64,000 bases of DNA, taken from Lachnospiraceae bacterium (GTDB lineage Bacteria > Bacillota > Clostridia > Lachnospirales > Lachnospiraceae). Within the stretch, counting starts at the first letter, position 1, and the number at the start of each line of letters is the position of its first letter. Under the pieces are notes generated by a model, which searched no databases, was not told the origin of the DNA, and was given only the letters and a program-made list of their open reading frames with translations. The stretch is from positions 62,001 to 126,000 of the forward strand of contig JAAUZD010000043.1 of NCBI GenBank assembly GCA_014804785.1. The letters run 5' to 3'. Position numbers and translations under genes: made by a program. Shown in pieces: positions 1-7,749 of the stretch.

Positions 1-1105
1 ATATAGCCGCAATTTAGGTGTAAAAAACGCAAAGCATGACTATCTTCTTTTTCTTGATGGAGATGTATATTTTTATGATGATAGTATCGAACAATTGCGA
101 ATGAAACTAAATGATCCGAGAATCGTATGTACGACTGCTTTTGCAGACGGCATGCACATTGCACCATTGCAGTTAGAACTTGTTTATAAAGAAGACTTTA
201 TGCTACATATTAAAAATGATTCCATACAGGCATTTGGGCAAAAATATTTCGTAAGGGATCATCGGAGAGATTTGCCAATGTCTGCATTGCAAGGAGAGCA
301 TAATTGGACTCATTTCTTTGGGGTATGTCTGGCAGTAAAAAGGGAAGCATACTTGGCAGCCGGAAAATTTGATGAAAGTCTCACCGGATGGGGAATAGAA
401 GATATTGATTTTACTTTTCGGTTAAGGGAATATGGAAGGCTCTTACTTGTTCCTGAAGCGCAATTGTTACATATTCCACATATTCGCAACCGATACAAGA
501 ACTATTGTGATAATGCATATAATAACATGGAATGTGTAAGAAAATATGCCGGCAATCTGGAATGGGAAATAAACTATAAATTTTCCGATTTATATAATAC
601 GATGAGCATAATTGATTTAATCAGATATCATCATAAAGGACTTGATTATCAGCTGGAATTTATCAATAAGTGTAGGATTGTATATATCAATGCTCTTTCA
701 GATTTATTTCCCAATGGCGATATAACTGCCTTTAATGAAGAGGGAAAGAAATTTCATTTTCAGCACTTGGGAGTGTGCATTCCTTTTCAAAATAAGCAAT
801 TCCATACATGCTATTTATCAGTTTATATCTTGAATTACCCAGCGCCTCTTCTGGCAATGGTATTGCAAGAAGCATGTCGGATTGCACAAACTGTATTTAT
901 CCCTAAAGTCAATCTTATTCCCGCGATTAAATGGGGGAAAGATGCAGAGCGAAAATGTCGTACACATACATTAAGATTTGAAACGTATCCCGTGAAATTA
1001 TCTGATTTTATATTTACCGATGACGGAGACTGCTACCAAATAACAACCAGCTTACCAGATTCTCCCTATGAGAATATAAGAAAGGTTTTCTATGAACTCG
1101 TATGA
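1..1105 (+). CDS. Family 2 glycosyltransferase, 5'-truncated by window edge
   Basis: The reading frame is open from base 2 with no start, so the gene begins left of the window. The first visible residues contain LLFLDGDVYF, the DxD-type metal and nucleotide-sugar motif of GT-A enzymes (about bases 44-73), and GWGIEDIDFTFRL follows at about 386-424, the acceptor-side motif of GT2/GT7-C enzymes. A TTG at 95 could be called as a start but would cut off the DxD, so it is not the real start. The C-terminal 200 residues match nothing I recognise. It overlaps the next glycosyltransferase by 14 bases, implying translational coupling. The enzyme should act in the cytoplasm on a lipid-linked glycan; the sugar is unknown. 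Confidence 0.9.
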   Translation, partial: YSRNLGVKNAKHDYLLFLDGDVYFYDDSIEQLRMKLNDPRIVCTTAFADGMHIAPLQLELVYKEDFMLHIKNDSIQAFGQKYFVRDHRRDLPMSALQGEHNWTHFFGVCLAVKREAYLAAGKFDESLTGWGIEDIDFTFRLREYGRLLLVPEAQLLHIPHIRNRYKNYCDNAYNNMECVRKYAGNLEWEINYKFSDLYNTMSIIDLIRYHHKGLDYQLEFINKCRIVYINALSDLFPNGDITAFNEEGKKFHFQHLGVCIPFQNKQFHTCYLSVYILNYPAPLLAMVLQEACRIAQTVFIPKVNLIPAIKWGKDAERKCRTHTLRFETYPVKLSDFIFTDDGDCYQITTSLPDSPYENIRKVFYELV

Positions 1106-2201
1106 AATTTTAGTTCCATTTCACAGTAATAAATTTTTTCTGAATAATTGTATTGAAAGTCTGCTTGCAACGACGCCTGACGATGTGCCAATTACAATTA
1201 TTGCTAATAATGAGAATAAAGATGAAATATCGATACATTTTTCAAATAGCAGAATACAAGTTATTAAAGTGGACCACAGCTTATATTATCCGCTATGTAT
1301 CAATTATGGAATGCAATTTATCAAAAGCCCGAATGTGTTTGTGATTGACGCAGATACATATCATTTACCGGGCTGGTTTGAAAATATGGTAGATTTATAT
1401 GAAAGCGATAACAATATAAGTATTATCGGCTCTGCTTTGATTGAAATGACCTCTAATGCAATCAAGGATTTTGGACTGGGCTTTACCGGTTATAATTGGG
1501 TGCAGATTTACAAAGGACAGAAAGCTTCTTCACCATTAATTAAAACAGGACCTTTTCAGGCTGTTTGTACTGCAAGCTGTTTAATTAACAAAACGGCATT
1601 CCAGGAGATTAATGGCTTTTCTGAATACTGTAATATTTCTTATTCAGATATTGACCTATGCATCCGCCTGGCAGACAAAGGTTATAAAGTCCTTGGATGC
1701 GCCGAATCCAAAGCCTATCATAAAGGAAATGCATCACAGCGCATAGTTCCATTACTGAAAAAAGACTGTTTTGCAATGTTTATGGCAAAATCCTATGATA
1801 AAATGAAGACAGATATCAATATTTATCTGGAAGCCAGCTATAAAGAATACAAGAATAAATCTACATTTGCCTCGCAATATATCATGCTTAACTTTTCATC
1901 CATTATTAATTACAAATGGTATAAGGAACAGATAGAAGCAATTATGGGTATTCGCATTGTCGAGATTTATGAATATCCATCTTTGACCCGGGATGAAAAT
2001 GCAATCAATCTGGTTTCAATAATTCATACAGATATTTATCGAAATCATTATCCGTTCATATATTTTGTAGATTGGTTCATTGCTCTAAAAGAAAACCAGT
2101 TATGGAAAAAGCTGCGCAGTCCTAATATTGATAAGGATTTAGTGATAGACCGTCACGGTACAATATGCAGTTTATCACGGTTGCTTGAAGAGAATCAATA
2201 A
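1092..2201 (+). CDS. Family 2 glycosyltransferase
   Basis: A 369-residue GT-A protein. The N-terminus EILVPFHSNKFFLNNCIESL is a typical GT2 opening strand and helix, FVIDADTYHLPGW at about residues 83-95 carries the DxD motif, and SYSDIDLCIRLADKG at about 183-197 is the ED-type acceptor loop. The last 140 residues are a family-specific tail without membrane segments. It starts inside the end of the preceding glycosyltransferase and stops 1 base before the stop codon of the convergent ATPase gene, leaving no room for a separate terminator. Sugar and linkage cannot be predicted. Base composition is AT-rich like the neighbours to its right and unlike the region after 7.7 kb. Confidence 0.9.
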   Translation: MNSYEILVPFHSNKFFLNNCIESLLATTPDDVPITIIANNENKDEISIHFSNSRIQVIKVDHSLYYPLCINYGMQFIKSPNVFVIDADTYHLPGWFENMVDLYESDNNISIIGSALIEMTSNAIKDFGLGFTGYNWVQIYKGQKASSPLIKTGPFQAVCTASCLINKTAFQEINGFSEYCNISYSDIDLCIRLADKGYKVLGCAESKAYHKGNASQRIVPLLKKDCFAMFMAKSYDKMKTDINIYLEASYKEYKNKSTFASQYIMLNFSSIINYKWYKEQIEAIMGIRIVEIYEYPSLTRDENAINLVSIIHTDIYRNHYPFIYFVDWFIALKENQLWKKLRSPNIDKDLVIDRHGTICSLSRLLEENQ

Positions 2202-2202
2202 A

Positions 2203-5200
2203 TTATAGCCTGGGGAATTTTATTTTTTGCCCGCGGCTTTTTAAAGGCATGGCAAATTGTATGGAATTATTTTTATAAACAAATTGTATTTTCTCTCTTT
2301 TCCTGCTTAAATATTGTTCTGACAGTAAACGTGAACTAGTCTTTCCATAGTCTTCTTCCAGATATAGAATCCATTTGTCTATTTCTCGTAATGTAGGAAG
2401 ATATTTTTGAATCATAATATCAGAATCCATATCAAAACCCATAATTTCCTTAAAGGTAATTTGAAAGTTTTCATATGCTTTCTCGTATTCTTGTTTAAAA
2501 AACAGGAAATAAATTGCTTTTAAGTAAAAAACCTTATAGTATTCTCTGACTGTACCATTAAAAATACACTCATCTTCTACCCTGTCAATAAGCATGATTA
2601 TTTCGTCAAGATCTGCCTTAACGGGGTTCTTGCTTTTGAGCATTTCCAAAACGATATTCATAAATATTATCTTCATTTTATAGTGCCCTTCTGTCTCACC
2701 CCAATATAATGATTTGTATTCTTTTAGCAAACGGTCTGCTTTTCTATATTTATGCTGGAGCAAAAATACATATATTTTATGATAGTAGCATTTGGGCATT
2801 AAATATTCGTATCTTTCCCCTTTTGTTTTTTTATACAGGGAAAATAATTTATTCCAATATTTATATGTTTTTCTGATTTTCCCCTTTTTATCGTAATAGA
2901 GGGAGCCATAATCAGAATAAGCTTCAATTATTTTATATTTATCACCCGTTTCACGTCCTAATTTTAAAGCCAAACGTAAATAGCTGTCAGCCTTAGCGAC
3001 GTTATTATAAGTAGTGTAGATTACACCAAACCTATTATACAAAGCAGATTGTATATTTTTACGTTTGTTTTCATTGCAATCAAATTCAGGAATATGTGAT
3101 TCGAATGATTCTAATATTTCCAATGCGCTTTCGTTTAAATGTAACTGAATCAGCGCGTTTACGCAGGTCAAAGTGATTCGCCAGCTTAATTCCGCATAGC
3201 CTTTGTATTTTTTAGTATTTTTAATTAAATCGTGTACCTTTTTTTCATATTCTGATATTTTATAGCGGATTCCTTTATGGCGTTGTACAACTCTATAATA
3301 ACACTCCATAACTTTCAGAAAATCTTCTTTGCTGATGTTAAAATCATTTATCCGTGAAAATATGGCAGTAACAAACCGATACTCAATACCATACTCAACC
3401 GTATCAATGCAGAGAAGGGCCTGTTCAAATTCATGTTGTGAAATTTCATCGAGTTTTTCAGATATAACAAACTTTTCAATAAAAAAATTGTTTGGAATCC
3501 GTTCAACAAATTCTTTAATATTTGTACCATTTAACTCATTTGATGGAAATTCATAATAAAAGATTTCTAACTTCTGATGATAAAAAGTCAAGTCTCCATC
3601 ATCATTATATTTTATAAGTCCCAAAGTAAGTAATTGATGCAAATATTCTTCAGATTCACCCGTAAATAATGAATAATACATTTTCGGCGTGATTTTTCTG
3701 AATACCGATAAGATTATCATAAAAGTAAGATAGTGTATATATGCATTGCTTGAAAAATTTTCTTTAATTAATTTATGTCGTTCTCTTAATACATCACGCA
3801 ATTCCGGGGTTAATGTCTGAATGATTTGATGAAATACTTCAATATCTGAAACAAAAAAACTATCCCCCACTTTTTCTAATATTCTTTTTTGCTCAAGGTA
3901 TAGAATGGTCTGATGTAACACCAACGGATTCGTTCCGCAGTTTTGGACAAATAAATCAATTGTTTTTTCCAAGCGGTTATTATACAGCAGATTTCTATCC
4001 AGACAATTATTAATATATTCCTTGGCAATGGTGGAATCGAAATTGCCCAATTCAATGTTTTGATTATATTCTGTATTTGCGTATGCTTTTATAGTTTTAA
4101 ATAACTGATCTGCGTTTGTTCCGCTAAATAAATAGTCTTTATTGAATCCAGTAATCATAACAAGATTACGATTTGCCGTTCTCAAAATGTTTTTTACGGC
4201 TTTAATTAACAGAGAGTCTCCAAATTGTAAATCATCTATTGCAACTATGATCTTTTGCTTTCCCTCCAATGCTTTATGTATAAAAAAGAAAATTTCTTCA
4301 AAATTCTTCTCCATATCATATTTGCTGTTATACAATATTTGATATACCAATTCTTTGCTGTTTACTTGAATGTTTTCACCAGGCAAATAGGGCAGATTCT
4401 TGATTAAAGATACTAATTTTCTGATAAACACCTTTCCGTTATCTGATGTGTTCTGTACAGGAATAAATATAATTTTTTTATTAAGATCTTCATATGTGTT
4501 TCTGATTTCCCTTATTAATCTGCTTTTTCCTACACCGCTATTCCCATAAACGTTTATCAATGAAAGTTCATTTGATTCTATAAAATGTTCTCTGAGATTT
4601 TGCAGATGCTGCCGACCTTCCCCTAAGAGAGGAACCTCTGCAATCCATTCGCATTTTATGTTTTTCCCCCGCAGAAAATAAGTCTCGCCATTAATTGAAT
4701 AAGATACCCCAAATAAACAAAGGTTTTGACGGAAATTGATAATACGAAAAGTATAAGAACGTTTGACATAGCTTCCAGCCTCTATTGTCAGCATAGTATC
4801 TTGAAGATCTGCCATGTCTGTTATCAATAATAATTCTTCTGGAATCTGACAATCCTTCATGCAAAGCGTAACATCAATTGCGTGGTCGGTATTATTTTTA
4901 AAATAGAATGTATAGGTAAGTAAATCACCTATACAAAAAAAGCTTTCTGCAGATTCGTTTTGATAATTATTTTTAATTACACTTGAGAAAACAGTAAGTT
5001 GACTTTCAGCATGATAGGAAAGCTGAAATTTCATTTTGAAATCATCTGATAAATTTATTTCATTTATGTACTGAAACATCAATGCATTTAATGCAGCTCC
5101 ATCATAAAGCTTTATTTCATAATTGATTTTTTCAGTGTAACTGCTTATCTCCTGAATTGCTATTTCGGTAAATGGGGAAACTGAAAACAACATAACTTTT

Positions 5201-5457
5201 TTAACATCTTCAGCAATTGCCATTACAAAAGTCTTTGCGACGTCACTGGTAGCAAGATTAGACTCATAATTTTTGCATTCCGCCCAATATTCTTCATGGT
5301 TTTGCGTGATACAAACAAAATCTTTTCCGCCATCTCTTGTTTTTTTGGTATGTACATATTTTTCCGTGGGAAACATTACTTTCAATAACTCATCAATGAT
5401 ATCCTCAAATGCAAAACCGTCTCCAATAATATCTTCCCAGCATTGTAACCGATCCAT
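2203..5457 (-). CDS. Mrr-like nuclease - STAND/AAA ATPase - TPR protein, probable defence gene
   Basis: 1084 residues, multidomain. Residues 1-120 look like an Mrr-type restriction endonuclease fold: FEDII with Glu18, GGKD with Asp46 and AECK with Glu60 and Lys62 form a PD-(D/E)xK site. Residues 150-270 look like a beta-sandwich. A Walker A, GNSGVGKS, lies at 305-312 and a Walker B, IIVAIDD, at 403-409, in the style of AAA_16/STAND ATPases. The last 400 residues are helical, TPR-like repeats. Nuclease-STAND-TPR is the layout of AVAST-type anti-phage sensors, although those are usually longer; a role in phage sensing is inference. It is a single gene, convergent with the glycosyltransferases and divergent from the AAA-ATPase gene. 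The start at 5457 is the only one that keeps the whole nuclease domain. Confidence 0.85.
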   Translation of the reverse strand: MDRLQCWEDIIGDGFAFEDIIDELLKVMFPTEKYVHTKKTRDGGKDFVCITQNHEEYWAECKNYESNLATSDVAKTFVMAIAEDVKKVMLFSVSPFTEIAIQEISSYTEKINYEIKLYDGAALNALMFQYINEINLSDDFKMKFQLSYHAESQLTVFSSVIKNNYQNESAESFFCIGDLLTYTFYFKNNTDHAIDVTLCMKDCQIPEELLLITDMADLQDTMLTIEAGSYVKRSYTFRIINFRQNLCLFGVSYSINGETYFLRGKNIKCEWIAEVPLLGEGRQHLQNLREHFIESNELSLINVYGNSGVGKSRLIREIRNTYEDLNKKIIFIPVQNTSDNGKVFIRKLVSLIKNLPYLPGENIQVNSKELVYQILYNSKYDMEKNFEEIFFFIHKALEGKQKIIVAIDDLQFGDSLLIKAVKNILRTANRNLVMITGFNKDYLFSGTNADQLFKTIKAYANTEYNQNIELGNFDSTIAKEYINNCLDRNLLYNNRLEKTIDLFVQNCGTNPLVLHQTILYLEQKRILEKVGDSFFVSDIEVFHQIIQTLTPELRDVLRERHKLIKENFSSNAYIHYLTFMIILSVFRKITPKMYYSLFTGESEEYLHQLLTLGLIKYNDDGDLTFYHQKLEIFYYEFPSNELNGTNIKEFVERIPNNFFIEKFVISEKLDEISQHEFEQALLCIDTVEYGIEYRFVTAIFSRINDFNISKEDFLKVMECYYRVVQRHKGIRYKISEYEKKVHDLIKNTKKYKGYAELSWRITLTCVNALIQLHLNESALEILESFESHIPEFDCNENKRKNIQSALYNRFGVIYTTYNNVAKADSYLRLALKLGRETGDKYKIIEAYSDYGSLYYDKKGKIRKTYKYWNKLFSLYKKTKGERYEYLMPKCYYHKIYVFLLQHKYRKADRLLKEYKSLYWGETEGHYKMKIIFMNIVLEMLKSKNPVKADLDEIIMLIDRVEDECIFNGTVREYYKVFYLKAIYFLFFKQEYEKAYENFQITFKEIMGFDMDSDIMIQKYLPTLREIDKWILYLEEDYGKTSSRLLSEQYLSRKREKIQFVYKNNSIQFAMPLKSRGQKIKFPRL

Positions 5458-5493
5458 AGCTATTTCCTTTATATCTCAACACAAAATAATCTG

Positions 5494-5521
5494 ATATTAT
5501 CCTGTATTAGATTTCGGGCAA
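5494..5521 (-). promoter_or_regulatory. Candidate sigma-A promoter of the nuclease-STAND gene
   Basis: On the minus strand TTGCCC (5516-5521) is followed after 16 bases by TAATAT (5494-5499), about 40 bases before the start codon. The match is imperfect but well placed. Confidence 0.4.
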
Positions 5522-5665
5522 CCGTCGAATATTAATAGAAAAGAGTTCTATACATTTGAGAAGAGAAGATAGAAAACTGATGAAAAAATATATCAGGGAA
5601 TTTCCCTAAAATTATAATGAGTTAGAATTAAGGTGTCTTTCAATGCTGCTGCGAGAACGAGTTTA

Positions 5666-5694
5666 TTGACAAAGTGAGTATATTACAGTAACAT
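5666..5694 (+). promoter_or_regulatory. Candidate sigma-A promoter of the AAA-ATPase-like gene
   Basis: TTGACA (5666-5671), a 17-base spacer and TAACAT (5689-5694) lie upstream of the start at 5749, with AAAGGAG at 5732-5738 as ribosome site. The divergent region 5458-5748 holds this promoter and the opposite one; I see no gene in it. Confidence 0.55.
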
Positions 5695-5748
5695 GATAAA
5701 AAGAATACAAAATCTTGAAAGAATGAAATGTAAAGGAGCCATACGAAT

Positions 5749-7293
5749 ATGGGGATGTATTTAAACAGCAAGGCACCATATGAGATGTATAAAAAAGTAA
5801 TACAGAATCCGTATTTTATTGATAAATCGTTGTTGTTAACTGAATTAATCCCATCGTTCGATAGTATAAATTGTTATTGCTGCATCACGAGACCCCGCCG
5901 GTTCGGCAAAACGGTAATGGCGAATATGATAGGGGCATTCTTTGGAAAAACAGATAGGAAAGATAGGATATTTGATAATTTGGCGATTTCAAGGAAGCCG
6001 GAATATAAATCACATTTAAACAGGCATGATGTTATCTATATAGATTTTAGCAGAGCGCCAAAAGGGTGTAAAAATTACGCGCAGTATATTGCCCGCATTG
6101 AGAACGGAGTCATAGAAGATTTGATTGCAGCTTATTCGGATTGCAGCTTAAGCAAAGAGGACTCTATATGGGATGCCTTACATAAGATTTATGAACAGAC
6201 AGATGGTAAATTTCTATTTGTGCTGGACGAATGGGATGCTGTTTTTCATATGCCATTTATTTCCAGAAAGGAGCAGCAGGAGTACCTTTTGTTCTTAAAA
6301 TGGCTTCTCAAAGATCAATCCTACGTAGAGTTTGTATACATGACAGGTGTTCTTCCAATTGCAAAGTATTCCAGCGGATCTGAATTGAATATGTTCGCAG
6401 AATATGACATGGCGACATCAGAGAAATTCAGTGAATATTTTGGGTTTTCCGATATAGAGGTGGATTGCCTTTACGAAATTTATCAAAAGAAAGAAATGAT
6501 TCCCAAATTTAGCCGTGAAGAATTGCGTATTTGGTATGACGGGTATTACACCACTACAGGGCTTCAGCTTTACAACCCTCGTTCTGTTGTTTTGGCACTG
6601 ACGGATAATCAGCTCCGGAATTATTGGACCAGTTCCGGACCATATGATGAGTTGTTTTATTATGTCCGTCATGATATCGAAGATGTAAGAGATGACTTGA
6701 TACTTTTGGTATCAGGTGAGCGTATTTCAACCGATATTGGACAGTTTTCAGCTGCCTCAATGGAAATTAATACCAAAGAACAGATTTATTCAGCAATGGT
6801 AGTGTATGGTCTTTTGACTTATGAATGTGGAGAGGTTCTGATTCCGAACAAGGAATTGATGGATAAATTTAATGAACTGCTATTATCCAAGGATTCTCTT
6901 GGATATGTTTATAATCTTGCAAAAAAGTCGGAGCAAATGATTCAGGCGACGATAGCCGGTGACACGAAAATAATGGAAGAAATTCTTCAGTTTGCACATG
7001 ATACAGAGGCCCCCATTCTGTCATATAATAACGAAGTTGAACTGTCAGCCATAATAAATTTGTGTTATCTTTCTGCACGAAATAAATACTGGGTTGAGCG
7101 AGAAGATAAGGCTGGAAAAGGATTTGTAGATTTTATTTTTTACCCTAAGCATAAAAATGGGGACTGCATTATTCTTGAATTGAAAATCGATAGTACACCG
7201 GAAGAAGCAATTGCTCAAATTAAGAGTAAGAACTATGCTTTAAGGGAAAATTGGGGGAAGAACCCCAATATACCGGACGGATATTGGCTGTAG
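5749..7293 (+). CDS. AAA-ATPase-like / PD-(D/E)XK nuclease family protein, C-terminal frameshift
   Basis: Belongs to the family with an AAA-ATPase-like domain (PF09820-type) and a C-terminal PD-(D/E)XK nuclease domain (PF08011-type), multicopy in gut Clostridia and Bacteroidetes; function unproven. TRPRRFGKT at 47-55 is the characteristic P-loop, FLFVLDEWDAVF at 155-166 the Walker B, and GFVDFIF followed by IILELKI (about 457-481) the nuclease core with E-x-K. The annotated end GKNPNIPDGYWL is abnormal: in the -1 frame (codons from 7242) the DNA encodes GKLGEEPQYTGRILAVGICY and continues to a stop at 7353-7355, which is how this family normally ends. An indel near 7240-7250 has therefore replaced the conserved tail. 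It may be inactive or a base error. Single-gene unit with its own promoter. Confidence 0.85.
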   Translation: MGMYLNSKAPYEMYKKVIQNPYFIDKSLLLTELIPSFDSINCYCCITRPRRFGKTVMANMIGAFFGKTDRKDRIFDNLAISRKPEYKSHLNRHDVIYIDFSRAPKGCKNYAQYIARIENGVIEDLIAAYSDCSLSKEDSIWDALHKIYEQTDGKFLFVLDEWDAVFHMPFISRKEQQEYLLFLKWLLKDQSYVEFVYMTGVLPIAKYSSGSELNMFAEYDMATSEKFSEYFGFSDIEVDCLYEIYQKKEMIPKFSREELRIWYDGYYTTTGLQLYNPRSVVLALTDNQLRNYWTSSGPYDELFYYVRHDIEDVRDDLILLVSGERISTDIGQFSAASMEINTKEQIYSAMVVYGLLTYECGEVLIPNKELMDKFNELLLSKDSLGYVYNLAKKSEQMIQATIAGDTKIMEEILQFAHDTEAPILSYNNEVELSAIINLCYLSARNKYWVEREDKAGKGFVDFIFYPKHKNGDCIILELKIDSTPEEAIAQIKSKNYALRENWGKNPNIPDGYWL

Positions 7294-7355
7294 GTATTTG
7301 TTATAATAAAAAAACGAAAGAACACAGATGTAGAATAGAAATATTGAAGAAGTAG

Positions 7356-7592
7356 ATTTGTTGGACATTTTCCTCATCCATCAATTCTATACGATGCGGA
7401 GCTTGTAGACTTGGCAATTGCCAGTTATGACTCATTTGTGAAGAAAAAATTATCGGGGACGTATATGATTAGGCAATCGTATACGTCCTTAAACTATCCT
7501 GTACTAGATTCTCATGTTCAAAAGTGTTTGGGATTGTGGGTTAAAGCGGGGTTTGTTATAATTAGAGATATGTTAAGAACGGAGTGCGCGCC
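7356..7592. other. Intergenic stretch with hairpin and short unassigned reading frame
   Basis: Between the displaced tail of the ATPase gene and the remnant at 7593 there is an open stretch from about 7354 to 7596 (visible peptide piece LVDLAIASYDSFVKKKLSG) that I cannot match to a family and that lacks a ribosome site. It contains an inverted repeat, 14-base arms at 7457-7470 and 7475-7488 with one wobble pair and a 4-base loop. It is probably gene debris. Confidence 0.35.
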
Positions 7593-7700
7593 ATGAATAA
7601 GAAAAAACTTGCAATCGGAGTAGAAAATTATAAAGAGATAATAGACAAATCATACTATTAGGTGGATAAAACACTATTGATTAAAGAACTGCATGGTAAA
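7593..7700 (+). pseudogene. N-terminal stump of a second AAA-ATPase-like gene
   Basis: From ATG 7593 the frame reads MNKKKLAIGVENYKEIIDKS, then YY, a TAG, and VDKTLLIKELHGKDRIK. Read through the stop, this is the standard N-terminus of the AAA-ATPase-like/PD-(D/E)XK family (consensus ending in YYYVDKTLLIKEL), the same family as the gene at 5749. The TAG at codon 23 replaces an aromatic residue, and the P-loop that should follow is missing. Homology fades out near 7700, shortly before the PAP2-GDPD gene. It is the remains of a tandem paralogue cut off by deletion or recombination. Confidence 0.7.
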
Positions 7701-7749
7701 GATAGAATAAAAAGTAAAATGGGCAGCCACAAGAGAGGATGACAATAAA

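Noticed and set aside
95-1105. TTG at 95 as the start of the first glycosyltransferase
   Set aside because: The same frame is open to the window edge and encodes the essential DxD motif before 95.
7411-7596. Small gene of 61 codons between the ATPase gene and the remnant
   Set aside because: No ribosome site, no recognisable family and surrounded by gene debris; kept only as an uncertain stretch.
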